Below, piece by piece: positions 48,836 to 57,707 of a stretch of 64,000 nucleotides of DNA. A program made the translations under genes and the position numbers. The notes beneath the pieces were generated by a model. It ran no database searches and had not been told where the DNA came from. It was given only the letters and a program-made list of their open reading frames with translations. The DNA comes from Deltaproteobacteria bacterium (GTDB lineage Bacteria > SAR324 > NAC60-12). The stretch's first letter is position 1, and every line of letters begins with the position of its first letter. Location: the NCBI GenBank assembly GCA_002685535.1, contig NYXK01000122.1, positions 7,720-71,719 of the forward strand, written 5' to 3'.

Positions 48836-50528
48836 ATGACGGTAACGAACTCTCTAATTGTGGTGCTGGTATCAGTCGGCGCTGTTTCCGTCGTCTACAG
48901 TGTGTGATGGCGTCTTTACTTCAGTCCACTCGCAAAATTCGCCGCCCCAAAGATTGCTGACGCCACACTGCTGTATGAAATGTATTACGAGATAGTGGCT
49001 GGAGGACAACATACATTCAAGATCCGAGACACGCACGAAAAATACGGTACGATGAACCGAAATGCTGGTCCTTTCATAGTTCCCGTTAACAATGGCAAGG
49101 ACCAATTGTATGCATCAACCCCTGGGAACTTCATATCAATGACCCGGAGTTCTACGATCAGGTATATACGAGTGGATCGAAGAAAAGTGACAAATGGCCA
49201 AACTTTTGTGGACAATTTGGAACGTCCGAGTAAGCCTCTTTTTCATTTGACCGGCAGCGCTTTGAACTTACGTATACCAGCGCTGCACTCTCAACGGTTC
49301 CTCATAACCTGCATCGCCTTCGTCGAGCTCCTATGAAGAAAATGTTCTCCAAGGCCAGCATAAATAAATTAGAACCCCTGGTCCATTCCACAATCGACGG
49401 CTTGATCGCTCGATTGCGTGACTTGCAAGAGTCAAAAACCGTTGTCCCCATATTGCTAGCCTGGACCTGTGTCACTATGGACATCATCTCCGACTACGCA
49501 TTTAGAAAAAGCTACAATTACGTTCAAACTTGAACTTTATCTCAGACTAATGTCCACGCCGCAATGGAAGGTGTTTCCAAATCAGGCTTTATTGTCAAGC
49601 AAGTTCCTTGGATCATGCACCTGATGAGAAATGTCCCACTCTCGTTGACGAAGGTTTTGTTTCCCAGAATCGTGGATCTACTCATTTTCCAGTACGTAAA
49701 CTTATTCGATGATCGAAAGAAGCCTGGGTTCTGACATGTGCTAGGACATTCAAACCAGGTGCGAGAGGGCCATAAACGACCAGAAGATGGAGAAGGAAAC
49801 GTGTCGGAGAACAATCTTCCATGAAGTACTCTCGAGCGATATGCCTCCCGTAGAGAAAAGATGCGATCGAATCATGCAGGAAGACATTGTGCTGATCGCA
49901 GTAGGTACTGAGACGACAGCTTGGGCGCTTTCTGCCATCACGTACTATGTTCTCGCGGATCCCGAAATTAATGGCAAGCTTAAAGCAGAGTTGATGGAAA
50001 TAAAAAGCAAACGTAAGGGCGCTCCAAGCTTGAATCAACTCGAACAGCTCCCATACCTGAGTGCAGTGATATCTGAGGGACTCGGATTGAGTTTTGGAGT
50101 GACAGCACACCTGCAACGAGTGTCCCCGGACCACGACTTGATATATGGAGATTGGATAATCCCAGCGGGGATAAGTATGAAGCACTTATCGGAGGACTTC
50201 CCATTGACGTTCTTAGACACCATTCAGTATGTCATCCCTCCTCCTGCACCTTAACACGAAACCCTTTCCGGAGCCCAATAGATTCAGACCCGAACGCTGG
50301 ATAGGGAACCCACACTTGTCCAGGACCCTCGTCAGCTTTAGCAAAGGATCTAGGCAATGTTTGGGTATTAATCTGGCATACGCGGAGTTATATCTATCCG
50401 TGTACAAAGTGTGGATGAAGTTTCCGGATATGAAAGTTGTTGACACGACGAATAACGATGTGGAGGTTGTTGCTGACTGTTTCATCCCTGTTGCTAGTGG
50501 GCGGGGGGTGAAGGTTATGATGGGATGA
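48836..50528 (+). pseudogene. Cytochrome P450 with multiple lesions
   Basis: A P450 of the trichodiene-oxygenase-like fungal type is readable from its membrane anchor (MTVTNSLIVVLVSVGAVSVV) through SPLAKFAAPKIADATLLYE, PIVCINPWELHINDPEFYD, LHRLRRAPMKKMFSKASI, the I-helix AVGTETTAWAL, FRPERW and the heme-binding FSKGSRQCLG. Lesions: TGA at 48905-48907 right after the anchor; TGA at 49531-49533 after SYNYVQT; K-helix ExxR reads EGLG, losing the Arg; and at 50174-50231 a 52-base segment between two copies of AGTATG breaks the frame, because removing it as a GT-AG intron leaves the phase off by one. Removing exactly 52 bases would restore GISMSSLLLHLNTKP. Exon borders otherwise follow normal introns (49047-49099, 49230-49280, 49696-49744). 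Almost certainly non-functional. Confidence 0.88.
50174..50231 (+). repeat. 52-base insertion-like segment bounded by AGTATG direct repeats
   Basis: Inside the P450 remnant, AGTATG at 50174-50179 recurs at 50226-50231, exactly 52 bases on. Collapsing one repeat plus the intervening bases restores conserved P450 sequence. It looks like a small insertion with target duplication, or a mis-evolved intron that starts GTATGA and ends TTCAG. Confidence 0.5.
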
Positions 50529-51534
50529 ACTCAGTCTTACAGAGAGCTAATTGTATCTCGAGATTCATGTTTAGTCATGGAATTACAAAGTACTGGCAAC
50601 TCATGATTTTATGAATTTGTCTGAAATGTCGAAAAGTAAATGCGGTATGGTACAAAACACAGAGAAAGGGTATCCTTGTTACGATGAGTGCAATAACTCA
50701 CTGATAGTCAGAGATTAAATGCTAAGATACCTTCGATCTTGGTAACCAAGAACATGATGCAATCAATGGTATCAGTGATCCGAGGAAAACTAGCTCCGTG
50801 GTCTCCATATCCAGTAAACAAGTTTTGAGTCCCTCAAATATCCAACTCCGCCAACTTGATCACAGCAAGCAGTGAATACAAGCTCTGATTCCCCCCTGAT
50901 ACTTTGAGCCGTCCACCAAGCCGCCAATAATACATCAAGCATCACAAGCATTCAGGGACCTTCTTATATTGCGGGGTACAGAAAGTCCACATGAATTCCA
51001 CATTCCCCCGGACTTCAATATACCCCAGACATCTGACGTGTTCTGTCGATCCTCAGACTTCAGCATCCAATTCGTGGACCTCTTTTCTCCAGAGGTTAAT
51101 ATACATGTCTTGGCGTGGGAAGGTGCAGATCGTGAAGCTTAACCTTATTTCCCGGCACATCTTGCATGAACTAGCGCCGATGCCGTGATGCGTGATCAAT
51201 ATTTATTGACTTCAGATGGATACTCTAGAGTTGGTCTTACGAAATGAAATGAGGAGGCAGATGAGGGGATTTCTTAGATGAGAGGATTGAAGGGTGGGAA
51301 ACGGTGAATTGTACAACCTGAGCGCCATGGAGACGGAGAAATTGAATTTCGGACTGGAATCTTCCTTCTAATGAGTGTGGTTTGGTACAGGCGTCGTCTA
51401 ACAGTGGATCGTGAATTCTTGAGGGTATATTTGAATATATAAGAGAGGAGGTTACATCGTCCGAACTGTTCTTCTCATGCTCAACCAAGCATTCTAGACA
51501 GCTTTATTAATAAATTGACACTCTCTACAGCAAG
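50529..51534. other. Intergenic stretch and promoter of the pectate lyase gene
   Basis: No supported gene. A TATA box occurs near the right end and is listed separately. Confidence 0.5.
51436..51443 (+). promoter_or_regulatory. TATA box of the pectate lyase gene
   Basis: TATATAAG lies 99 bases upstream of the ATG at 51535, the usual spacing for a strongly regulated fungal secreted-enzyme gene. Confidence 0.6.
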
Positions 51535-52807
51535 ATGAAGTTTTCTCTCATCGCACTTGGTCTCCTGACCGCGGCAACCAATGCTCTTCCAACTGCAACC
51601 TCAAATGAAGATGTAGCCGCGTGTGTCAACATCGCCAAGCGCGCATCTATCACTGATGCAGCCAACGGCTATGCCAGGTAAGCAGAAATCCCGCTATCGC
51701 TCCACGGCTTTCATCACGTCCATTAAGGCTGACGCAATACATAGCCTCAATGGTGGCACTACCGGTGGCAAAGGAGGAACTACAACCACAGTGTCCACCT
51801 ACGCCCAATTTACGGCCGCAGTTTCTAGTGACACCGCCAAGATCGTTGTTGTCTCCGGAACGATCACCCAGACTGCTGATCAAGTGAAGGTTGGAAGCAA
51901 CACCAGCATCATTGGGAAGAATTCTGGCGCCAAGCTTGTTGGCTTTGGCTTGTAAGTTATTACCCTGGAAGCCTGCGCAAGCACTCGCTGATGGTCTCGA
52001 AAGGATTGTCAAGAGCAAGAAGAATGTCATCATCAGGAACTTGACGATCCAGAAGGTTCTTGCTGACAATGGAGATGCTATCGGTGTCCGTGAGTGATAT
52101 GACAGTAGACCTGGGAGCCGAACAAGGCTAACTATGACTAGAACTCTCGACCAACGTCTGGATTGATCATTGTGATCTCTCCTCTGACCGCGACCATGAC
52201 AAGGACTACTATGATGGATTGATCGATGTAAACCACCACCTACTATCATCAATACCTGAGAATTGCACTATCTAACTCGTGATAAAGTTCACCCACGCCG
52301 CTGACTACGTGACGGTCTCCAACTCGTACATCCATGACCACTGGAAGGCGTCCTTGGTTGGACATTCCGACTCCAACAGCGCCGAAGATACCGGCCACTT
52401 GCGCGTTACTTACAACAACAAGTAAGTATCTCTATCCAGCTAGTCCCACTCGTCAACAGACTAACAATCGTAGCTACTGGTCCAACATCAACTCCCGCAC
52501 TCCATCCATCCGCTTCGGCACAGGCCACGTCTACAACTCATACTTCCTCAACGTCGCTGACGGCATCAACACCCGTGATGGTGCTCAAGTTCTCGTCCAA
52601 TCCAATGTCTGGGCCGGTACTCTTTCCAAGCCTCTGTACAGCACTGACGACGGATATGCCGTTGCCAGTGACAATGATTTTGGAGGCAAAAGCAACGCTG
52701 CTCTTGCTGGTACTTTGACTAGTGTACCGTATAGCTACTCCCTTCTTGGAAGTGGTAGTGTTAAGGCAGCTGTTGTTGGATCTGCTGGTGCGACTTTGTC
52801 TTTCTAG
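51535..52807 (+). CDS. Secreted pectate lyase (polysaccharide lyase family 1)
   Basis: Cleaves polygalacturonate by calcium-dependent beta-elimination outside the cell. Six exons join in phase (51535-51677, 51745-51951, 52004-52089, 52142-52227, 52288-52421, 52474-52807) to give 329 residues, normal for PL1. Signal peptide [17 protein letters not shown]. Family landmarks in order are [47 protein letters not shown] and [12 protein letters not shown] (the calcium-ligand region), [23 protein letters not shown], and [17 protein letters not shown] with the catalytic-region Arg. Together with the acetylesterase at 28 kb it points to pectin degradation. Confidence 0.96.
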
Positions 52808-53167
52808 GTGATTGAAACGATAGGGGACCACACTGTGGAAAGCTCTGGGTCGGGGCAGAGTATACTATCGAGCTGAAAGGAAGAAAGTGATGATGGAGCT
52901 TGGGACGAAGAGATCTATTTGGTGGGTGCGAAAGCTTGGAAAAACCGGTGCTTGCATCGCGACACTCCTTTTTGGGGAACTGATATGAATTAATGAGCGA
53001 GTTCGTGAACGTAGTTGTGTAGTGTTGCAAATATGGAAAGCCCCTATGCCGTTATTGATATATGATAACCAGACAAATCGACCATCTCAACTGTGAAACT
53101 TCGAGCCGCCAATTTGATTCTCCTCCACATCTACTCAGCCTCGATAGTTCGCCACGAAAGACCTTTC
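52808..53167. other. Tail-to-tail intergenic stretch
   Basis: Separates the convergent pectate lyase and 2EXR genes. It should hold both 3' UTRs. Nothing else seen. Confidence 0.5.
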
Positions 53168-54253
53168 CTAAAAATAATCCTTCCAAGCCACCCCTCGGAT
53201 AACCTTGAACGATGGAATACCCCAGGGCCAGACTGGAGGATTCGCGTACCTGTCGCTCCGGACCAATCGAGCTTTCAGAAAGTCTTCGATGGCCCGTTCA
53301 TTGCCCTTAAACAAAGGACTTGGTGTGCCAGTCTGAGAATGCGGGCGATATCTTTCATGGCTATCGTAATGAAACTCGTCATCCACCCATATATGCTTCA
53401 GGTTGCGGTATCCCGAAAATCTCTGCCATTCGGAAATTTCACCCTTGGTCACCCACTGCCCACATGCTCTCAATGTTTCCAGAACACTGATAAGATTGCC
53501 TCGAAGGGCTAAGTTCTTGATTAGAGCCGCATCTTCGGGATCAAATTCCATCAACAGACGAAGGAAATCATAGAGCTCAGCTCTGGGTTGCGGCAACTCA
53601 TGTTGACGTATTGTGTTAAACATGATGGTATCACGCTCGAAGTCGACCCATATGCCCTTTCTTTCGGATTTTATCCCTTTCATCTTCAAGCAGACTGGTT
53701 TGAACGCAAGAACATATCCCTTCCTGATGGCAACCTGTCGACTTTCTCTACAGACATTCAGAGCTGCTGGCGGCTCAGGACTCTCGTTATTTAAATCTTT
53801 CAGATCCCATTCACCAGGCGTACTATCCGGTTGTGAATTCTTCTTCATCTCCAGTGACGCAATGGTCTCCTTCGCATACAATGCGAAAGCTTCCGCTGGT
53901 GTAGTGCCTTGGGAATATACTGAGTAGTTGAAGAGTATTGAGGCTGTTCGAGATGCATGATCCGAGAGTAGTGAGTCCTGATGTTCTAGGAATTCCGCAT
54001 CGTCAGTGCTTGGCGGGTACACCTCAGAGGGATGTAAAAAAATCAAGCGTGGTGGAAGTGTGTATAGCCATATTTGTTCGCGCAGCTCGAAAGGTAGGGA
54101 TGAGAATGATGTCGATTCGAATTTCGAAGTCTGGGCAGATGCAGTCATATAATCTGTCCAGGCTTTTTGAGTTGGGCAGAAGGAATGCTGCTCTGGAGGC
54201 TCAGTATCACGGCGTTTGCTGGCAGCATTGCTTTGTGACAGTGCGGCGGGCAT
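53168..54253 (-). CDS. 2EXR domain-containing protein
   Basis: A single exon of 361 residues from ATG 54253 to TAG 53168. After a Ser/Thr-rich N-terminus the first 2EXR element reads FSSLPFELREQIWLYTLPPRL, followed by a long variable loop. The second element reads PAALNVCRESRQVAIRKGY, and a WVDFERDTIMFN segment follows. The C-terminal half contains FDPEDAALIKNLALRGNLIS, typical of the family body. 2EXR proteins are an expanded and uncharacterised family in plant-associated Leotiomycetes and other Pezizomycotina; no biochemical role can be claimed. It is intact, unlike the related fragment at 45.5 kb. Confidence 0.9.
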   Translation of the reverse strand: MPAALSQSNAASKRRDTEPPEQHSFCPTQKAWTDYMTASAQTSKFESTSFSSLPFELREQIWLYTLPPRLIFLHPSEVYPPSTDDAEFLEHQDSLLSDHASRTASILFNYSVYSQGTTPAEAFALYAKETIASLEMKKNSQPDSTPGEWDLKDLNNESPEPPAALNVCRESRQVAIRKGYVLAFKPVCLKMKGIKSERKGIWVDFERDTIMFNTIRQHELPQPRAELYDFLRLLMEFDPEDAALIKNLALRGNLISVLETLRACGQWVTKGEISEWQRFSGYRNLKHIWVDDEFHYDSHERYRPHSQTGTPSPLFKGNERAIEDFLKARLVRSDRYANPPVWPWGIPSFKVIRGVAWKDYF

Positions 54254-54916
54254 TGTGCATGATATTCTTCTCTGACCATGGCATTTGGACGCTCGCCGTC
54301 ATCGTGTGCTTTTTAATAAAAGTGGGTGCGGCGTCGAGTCAGCATGCTGCATGGATGTTGTTTCGTTAGTGAGGCTGTCAGCCTTGCTAGATTGTCACTT
54401 ACCTTCATTATCGGAGCTCACGTGGTATTTGCATCGTTCTACTGATAGTCGGTCGATGTGGGGTCAACCTCTACTCTGGATGATAATGGTCCAGGAAGTC
54501 TGAGAAATGGATGTGAGCAGTCGGTCTGATGCAATTTCTAGAATCGAAGAAAGATTGTTAATCTGGATATCACGTGCCAGCAGCCGAATGTTTGTTTTGT
54601 TTCGCTCACCATCAATGAACCAGCTGAGAGCACATAGCGAATCCACCGGAGTATCGCAACTCACGTTCTACTAGCTGTTTTTCTACGTACCATGTTAGCA
54701 ACTGCCTTCAAACCCGATTGAAGTTGTTGTGGTCGTTCCTGCCTTAGTATCAGAGGCGAACGCATGAAACCTCAATGTCACTGATTGTTTTGTTCGACTT
54801 CACTTTGCAGTTCCAAGCATTCATTCATTCTATAGCGACTTTGGATAGCGTCATTGGTGCCTTAATATTGTTAGACCTACCATCTCGAATACAAAAGCCC
54901 TTTTCCTCCTGCCATC
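54254..54916. other. Divergent intergenic stretch
   Basis: Lies between the minus-strand 2EXR gene and the plus-strand acidic protein gene, so it holds both promoters. No supported gene. Confidence 0.5.
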
Positions 54917-55725
54917 ATGAATCGACCAGCTCAAGCTCTCTACACTCCTCCACCGCAGAGATCAGCTTACCAGGAAGCCATGGAAGAAGACGACTTCAAC
55001 GCGAGCTTGGAAGATAGCACTATGGACGATACTCCTCAGTCCTCTCAATCCGTCGACCAGGAAAAGACTCCAGCCGCAGATGCCAACAACGATGTCGTCG
55101 CCCAGCTCGCTGCCTACGATATCACCATGATCGATCTCGCAGCCTTACAAGTTGAGTATGGAGAGACCTTCGCTGACGAGGACGTCCCAGCAGCCGAAGC
55201 CTTCGCCCAGCGCAAAGCCCTGAAGCACGAGATGGGAATTGAATATCACCGCATGGTCACTACCGCCGTCAACACCTTCCACGCCCGTACTCGATGCCCG
55301 ACCTGCAAACAGACTCCTATCACCATCGACTACTTCGCCATGAACCACAGTCTACCGAAGGCAGCATGGGTCCAATGGAAAGAGCTGTGCAAGAAGATGG
55401 GGGAGCAGAAACCGGAGATCTTGGATGAGAAGGAGTGGATTGAGTACCTGGGAGAGATGAAGGTGAGTTCGTGGCAGACCACACGCTGGGAATCTTGAAG
55501 GAGCCAACACTGATTCTCTGGGTGACATAGACAATCGAGATGTGGTACTGGGAGGACAACACTGCTAGTGTCGAATGCGGACGAATTAGCTGGAACGGCA
55601 CCTTTGCACCACATCCAGTCGCAAGTCCTGAGGAGGATGGAGGTTTGATCACTGTTAAGACCCCACCAGTTCATCCGCAACGATCATATAGCAAGGCCGT
55701 TGCTCCAAACGGAAAGCCTATCTGA
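54917..55725 (+). CDS. Unrecognised acidic protein with a single CxxC
   Basis: Two exons (54917-55462 and 55531-55725; GTGAGT donor) give 246 residues. The first 65 residues are disordered and acidic (YQEAMEEDDFNASLEDS). A predicted helical region follows (AQLAAYDITMIDLAALQVEY) with a charged stretch and CPTCKQTP, a lone CxxC that could be half of a metal site. The C-terminal exon is beta-like (TIEMWYWEDNTASVECGRI), and the protein ends in a Pro/Lys-rich tail. I do not recognise the family. Both exons sit in phase and composition is protein-like, so the gene is probably real. Confidence 0.75.
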
Positions 55726-56411
55726 GCACTTGGCTACCTGGCTTGGGTCATCTAGCAATATCGAAGCAAGCATAGCAAGGACTGTTGGGATATCGATCTG
55801 CAATTCTAGAGGGTATGTATTTGGTTCATTCCTGCTGGGTTTAGACGGGAAAATGGCGAGCTAGAGCGGAATCGTTAGCTTTTGTGAATAAATGTTTTAC
55901 GACAAATCTTTGGGGTGCTACATCATCGTCTGTTGACCTCCATTTACTTCTCCGTATCTAGCAGTGTCTTTCTTTCCAAACCTTTCCCGAATATCATGCG
56001 TCGCCATGTCTGAAATCATACGTAAAGTTATGACTAGGTGCGAGAACATATAGATGGATATTCATCTAGAAGGAACCGAAGTTCTGACGATTCTTCGAGC
56101 CTAAGAATACTGCTTGGCACGTCTGGATCCAGTGGTTACTATCCCATACTGACATCGAGTGTGATGATGAATATCCATAATGATGCTCAAAGATATGATT
56201 ATGAACATTGTGTACGTCCATTACTCGAAGCCTCAAGCGAACCCATTGTTGACATTGGCTTTGCTGACTCAGTAGCTTAGGGATGCGGGCGCTAAGCCGG
56301 TCAGTGTTTGAACCCCTGAAATTACCCCGCCATCTCCAAACATCGAGCTTCGAACTTCAACAAGACCAGAACCTTCATCAACTCCCCTCCCACTATCTCG
56401 AGATCTTCATA
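55726..56411. other. Intergenic stretch upstream of the gelsolin-type gene
   Basis: Holds the promoter and 5' UTR of the severin-like gene. The frame of that gene stays open upstream to 56283, but the extension does not look like family sequence. Nothing else seen. Confidence 0.5.
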
Positions 56412-57599
56412 ATGCCACCAAACCAAGGGCTTACCCACTTGAAAGAATACGACATCAAAGACAGTAACGTCGAATTGATCGGCACCGAAATCGACCACCG
56501 CGTAAAGTACAACTCAGCCCTCACAGAACCAGCCTGGAACGATGGCTGTGTAGGCCGTCTCGCAGGGCTCTACATATGGCGGATCGAAGACTTCGAAGTC
56601 ATACCCTGGCCTGAGAACAAGACCGGACAATTCCACGAAGGAGATAGCTACATTGTGCTGCATTCATACAAGGTCGGGGAGAAAGAGGGGCAGGAGAAGC
56701 TGGTCCACGAGATATTCTTCTGGTTGGGACGGAAGACTTCACAGGATGAGGCTGGCACGGCGGCATACAAGACGGTAGAGTTGGATGAGTTCCTGAAAGG
56801 CAAAGCGACACAGCATAGAGAAGTGCAGATGCAGCCTTCGGATGAGTTCATGGCACTGTTCCCGAAGCTGAGGATTCTGTCTGGAGGAGTGGCTTCGGGA
56901 TTCACACATGTCGAAGACGAGGAGCCGGCAGAAATTACGACGCTCTTGCGAGTGTTTAAACTTCCTGCTGGACGGGCCGATTCGGTTATTGTTGTAGAGG
57001 TCGAGCCTACATGGAAGAGCTTGGACGACGACGATGTGTTTGTGCTAGATAAAGGGGACAAGATCTGGGTCTGGCAGGGCAAGAAATGCAGTCCGATGGA
57101 GAAAGCAAAAGGTGCACAAGTTGTTCATGACATGACGCTGGCGAAGCATGTCGATGTAGAAGTCCTTTCGCAGACTGACTCAAGATCTGGAATCTTTGTC
57201 AGTATGCTTGGAGGAGAGGGCGTATCGCAAACCGAATTTCGCGCCCCTAGACCAGTGTCTACGTCTGCGAAAGAGTCGAGCGATAGGTCCAAGAAACTAT
57301 TCCGTCTCAGTGATGCGTCGGGTCAACTGTCATTTGATATTGTCAAGGATGGTCAGCCGCTGCAGATGAATGATTTTGATGGCAAGGATGTCTTCTTATT
57401 GGACATAGGGAGTGCCATCTGGGTATGGCGTGGACTTGGGGCAAGTAGAGGAGAGAAAGCTTCCTGGTTGAATGTGGCACAATCATATATTCGGCAATTA
57501 CAAGAAAGATCTGGGACGTCCGATGCGAATGCTACTCCACTGGGATCTGTGGTGGAGGGAAATGAGAGCCCAGCATTTCTGAAAGCGATTGAGGTCTGA
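56412..57599 (+). CDS. Gelsolin/severin-type actin-binding protein
   Basis: A single exon of 395 residues from ATG 56412. It has three gelsolin repeats, as in severin and fragmin. Repeat 1 has GLYIWRIEDFEVIPWPEN, then FHEGDSYIVLHSY, FFWLGRKTSQDEAGTAAYKT and LDEFLKG. Repeat 2 starts LLRVFKLPAGRADSVIVVEV, with DVFVLDKGDKIWVWQGKKCS and EKAKGAQVVHD. Repeat 3 has DVFLLDIGSAIWVWRGLGAS and EKASWLNVAQSY. Such proteins sever and cap actin filaments in a calcium-dependent way in the cytosol (family knowledge). In-frame codons upstream to 56283 are less likely to be used because MPPNQGLTHLKEYDIKDSN matches family N-termini. Converges on the large minus-strand gene with 108 bases between. Confidence 0.92.
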   Translation: MPPNQGLTHLKEYDIKDSNVELIGTEIDHRVKYNSALTEPAWNDGCVGRLAGLYIWRIEDFEVIPWPENKTGQFHEGDSYIVLHSYKVGEKEGQEKLVHEIFFWLGRKTSQDEAGTAAYKTVELDEFLKGKATQHREVQMQPSDEFMALFPKLRILSGGVASGFTHVEDEEPAEITTLLRVFKLPAGRADSVIVVEVEPTWKSLDDDDVFVLDKGDKIWVWQGKKCSPMEKAKGAQVVHDMTLAKHVDVEVLSQTDSRSGIFVSMLGGEGVSQTEFRAPRPVSTSAKESSDRSKKLFRLSDASGQLSFDIVKDGQPLQMNDFDGKDVFLLDIGSAIWVWRGLGASRGEKASWLNVAQSYIRQLQERSGTSDANATPLGSVVEGNESPAFLKAIEV

Positions 57600-57707
57600 A
57601 AAGGGGGCTCATATAATGCAATCCTCGCCTCTAATTGAATTTCCGAGCATCCGAATCGGCCCCATTATTGATCACTACCCTTATTCATAAGTCGGAAGCA
57701 GCCTTGA

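Noticed and set aside
16999-50528. Stop-codon reassignment (TAA/TAG read as Gln) as an explanation for the in-frame stops
   Set aside because: Clearly intact genes end exactly at the family-expected C-terminus with TAG (DAHP synthase, HYPK-like, acetylesterase), so these codons still terminate translation.
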